Assembly (NCBI GenBank): GCA_035606335.1
Contig: DATNFP010000200.1
Span: 1 to 15,902, forward strand
Length of the DNA: 15,902 bases
Reading direction: 5' to 3'
DNA from: DATNFP01 sp035606335
Lineage (GTDB): Bacteria > Bacteroidota > Bacteroidia > Chitinophagales > Chitinophagaceae
The position numbers and the translations under genes were made by a program. Position 1 is the stretch's first letter. Each line of letters opens with the position of its first letter. Below the pieces are notes generated by a model, which was not told where the DNA came from, ran no database searches, and saw only the letters and a program-made list of their open reading frames with translations. Below, piece by piece: positions 14,155-15,902 of the stretch.

Positions 14155-14727
14155 ATGATAGCTATAGATAATGTGCTGCTGAGCGAGGAATTGATCCACG
14201 AACATTTCGTTTGCGACCTGCAAAAATGTAAGGGTGGCTGCTGTGTTGATGGCGATTGTGGTGCTCCGCTTACAGATGAAGAAACAAAAACACTCACTGA
14301 GATCTACCCTAAAATAAAACCGTATCTATCTCCGGAATACGTTACTGCTATTGAAGAGCAGGGAACACACATTGTTGACGACGAGTTCGGCAATGTAACG
14401 CCAACCATAAATGGCGGTATATGTGCTTATGGTTATATAGATGGATCAGGCGTTGTTAAATGTGGTATTGAAAAAGCCTGGAAAGAAGGGATTATAGCGT
14501 TTCGCAAGCCAATTTCTTGTCATTTGTTTCCTATCCGCATTAAAGAATATCCGGGATATGAAGCTGTCAACTATGAGCCACGGCCAACACTATGCCGGCC
14601 AGCCTGCAATCTCGGTAATAAATTAAAAGTCCCGGTTTACCAATTTCTGAAAGATGCTATTATCCGCAAATATGGAGAAGAGTTTTATGAAACTCTAGAC
14701 GCTGTTGCAAAAAAGTATTCTGAATAG
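14155..14727 (+). CDS. DUF3109 family cysteine-rich protein
   Basis: A 190-aa soluble protein of a family common in Bacteroidota with no established function. It has ten cysteines: Cys20, 25, 29, 30 and 35 in the N-terminal VCDLQKCKGGCCVDGDCGAP, then Cys90 (GGICAYG), Cys103 (VKCGIEKA), Cys122 next to His123 (SCHLFPIRI), and Cys147/Cys151 (LCRPACNLG). The N-terminal spacing resembles the CxxxCxxCC-type metal-binding region of YkgJ-like proteins, so a zinc or iron-sulfur site is likely but unproven. A TTG at 14152 is in frame; I chose the next codon, ATG at 14155, because family members begin MIxID. It converges on rpoN with 3 nt between stops. Confidence 0.88.
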   Translation: MIAIDNVLLSEELIHEHFVCDLQKCKGGCCVDGDCGAPLTDEETKTLTEIYPKIKPYLSPEYVTAIEEQGTHIVDDEFGNVTPTINGGICAYGYIDGSGVVKCGIEKAWKEGIIAFRKPISCHLFPIRIKEYPGYEAVNYEPRPTLCRPACNLGNKLKVPVYQFLKDAIIRKYGEEFYETLDAVAKKYSE

Positions 14728-14730
14728 CAA

Positions 14731-15902
14731 TTATAACCCTTTACGCAATCTTGCTACGGGAATATTCAATTGCTCCCTATACTTAGCCACCGTACGGCGT
14801 GCAATGTTGTAGCCTTTTTCCTGTAGCATTTCTGTTAGCTTTTCATCAGAAAAAGGTTTTCTTTTATTCTCTCCGCCTATTATCTCATTAAGTATTGTTT
14901 TTACTTCACGGGTAGATACTTCTTCGCCGCTTTCTGTCTGTAATGCTTCAGAAAAGAAATATTTAAGCTTATAAGTTCCAAATTCTGTTTGTACAAATTT
15001 GCTATTAGCCACACGAGATACTGTGGAAACATCAAGCCCGGTCATCTGTGCAATATCCTTGAGTATCATTGGCTTTAGCGTAGTCTCATCTCCGGTCAGG
15101 AAAAACTCTCTCTGGAAGTCAAGGATCGCCTGCATGGTATGCAATAATGTATGCTGACGTTGTTTTATAGCATCAATAAACCATTTTGCAGCGTCTAACT
15201 TTTGCTTTATAAATAGTAATGCTTCTCTTTGTCTTTTATCTTTTTTCTCGCTTCGGTCGTATGCTCGCATCATCTCTTTATACCCTTCCGATATCCGCAA
15301 CTCGGGCGCATTTTTGGCATTGAGAGACAATTCCAGCACGCCATTGTTATTAAACACAAAAAAATCAGGTATTACATAGCTCTCTGCCTTATTTACAACA
15401 GCAAACGCCGATCCTGGTTTAGGATTCATTTTTATAATGATGCCTATTACTTCTTTAAAATCCTGATCGTTTAACCCTAATTGACGCTGTATTTTATCGT
15501 AATGTTTTTTAATGAACTCATTAAAATATTTATCTATGACATCAATCGCATTTTTTACAGCTTGGGTCTGCAGCATGCGCTTTAATTGTAATAATAAACA
15601 TTCCTGTAGTGTCCAGGCGCATACCCCGGGTGGGTCAAATTGCTGTATAGATATTATGAGATCGGTTACTTCATCAATAGTTGTATAGATGTTTTGGCCA
15701 AATGCCAGATCATCCACAATAGCCGTTATCTCCCGGCGTAGGTAGCCATCTTCGTCTATACTTCCTATTATTTGCTCTGCTATTTTTTGAGTACGCTCGT
15801 CCAGCTCTAACAGCCCTAATTGATCAAGCAAATATTCATGAAAGCTGGTTTCCACACGCACAGGTGTTGTCTGCTTATCTGTGTCATTGCCTCCATAATA
15901 AT
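14731..15902 (-). CDS. rpoN: RNA polymerase sigma-54 factor RpoN (partial, 5' end beyond the window)
   Basis: The C-terminal 390 or so residues of sigma-54, which directs RNA polymerase to -24/-12 promoters and needs AAA+ activators for open-complex formation. The frame is open to the right edge, and the residues before the apparent GTG at 15861 (YYGGNDTDKQTTPV) continue normal sigma-54 sequence, so that GTG is not the start. Visible parts are the core-binding domain (from TSFHEYLLDQL through QQFDPPGVCAWTLQECLLLQL), the helix-turn-helix region (DIAQMTGLDVSTVSRVANSKFV), and the canonical RpoN box ARRTVAKYRE (14773-14802) that reads the -24 element. The Gln-rich activator-responsive region I lies outside the window. 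The gene ends 3 nt from the DUF3109 stop. Confidence 0.97.
   Translation of the reverse strand, partial: YYGGNDTDKQTTPVRVETSFHEYLLDQLGLLELDERTQKIAEQIIGSIDEDGYLRREITAIVDDLAFGQNIYTTIDEVTDLIISIQQFDPPGVCAWTLQECLLLQLKRMLQTQAVKNAIDVIDKYFNEFIKKHYDKIQRQLGLNDQDFKEVIGIIIKMNPKPGSAFAVVNKAESYVIPDFFVFNNNGVLELSLNAKNAPELRISEGYKEMMRAYDRSEKKDKRQREALLFIKQKLDAAKWFIDAIKQRQHTLLHTMQAILDFQREFFLTGDETTLKPMILKDIAQMTGLDVSTVSRVANSKFVQTEFGTYKLKYFFSEALQTESGEEVSTREVKTILNEIIGGENKRKPFSDEKLTEMLQEKGYNIARRTVAKYREQLNIPVARLRKGL

Noticed and set aside
15859..15861. GTG start codon for a shortened sigma-54
   Set aside because: The frame continues upstream to the window edge with typical sigma-54 linker sequence, so the gene is simply cut by the window.

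Overview
The window looks like chromosomal DNA from a Bacteroidota bacterium, probably Chitinophagaceae or a close relative. The evidence is lineage-typical proteins (a DUF4834 small membrane protein, a DUF3109 cysteine-rich protein, and the long three-domain form of IspG), the absence of clear Shine-Dalgarno sequences, and repeated matches to the Bacteroidota promoter (TTG, 19-21 nt, TAnnTTTG) just upstream of genes. Base composition is even and moderately AT-rich. I see no insertion sequence, prophage, CRISPR array or rRNA. This is mostly core-genome housekeeping DNA with one short surface-polysaccharide cassette.

Layout. Positions 1-342 hold a minus-strand tRNA with anticodon CAU and its terminator. 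Next come a YihX-like HAD phosphatase (+) and a convergent DUF4834 gene (-). The conserved operon rimP-nusA-infB (+) follows, from a well-formed promoter at 1271-1302 to a strong intrinsic terminator at 6527-6567. The operon codes for 30S maturation, transcription elongation/termination and translation initiation, and each of its non-coding joints carries a perfect inverted repeat. A small unrecognised ORF and prfA (release factor 1) come next, then two overlapping genes for a Wzz-like polysaccharide co-polymerase and an O-antigen ligase/polymerase-like membrane protein. The large ispG (isoprenoid MEP pathway) lies on the minus strand with its stop codon directly abutting that of the ligase gene. 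From a divergent promoter region, an alpha/beta hydrolase, a CBS-domain protein and a DUF3109 protein run on the plus strand. They converge on the 3' three-quarters of rpoN (sigma-54), which runs off the right edge.

How the genes work together. The left half is information processing: RimP, NusA, IF-2, RF1 and a tRNA. The Wzz/Wzy-type pair fits export or polymerisation of a surface polysaccharide, but no glycosyltransferase or flippase is in view. IspG supplies isoprenoid precursors, including the polyprenyl carriers that such polysaccharides use; that link is biochemical and not evidence of co-regulation. No wholly novel system is evident. The points most worth a second look are the inverted repeats in the rimP-nusA-infB leader and spacers, the small ORF between infB and prfA, the repeats and Gly/Gln/Arg-rich linker in IF-2, the isolated polysaccharide pair, and the ten-cysteine DUF3109 protein.
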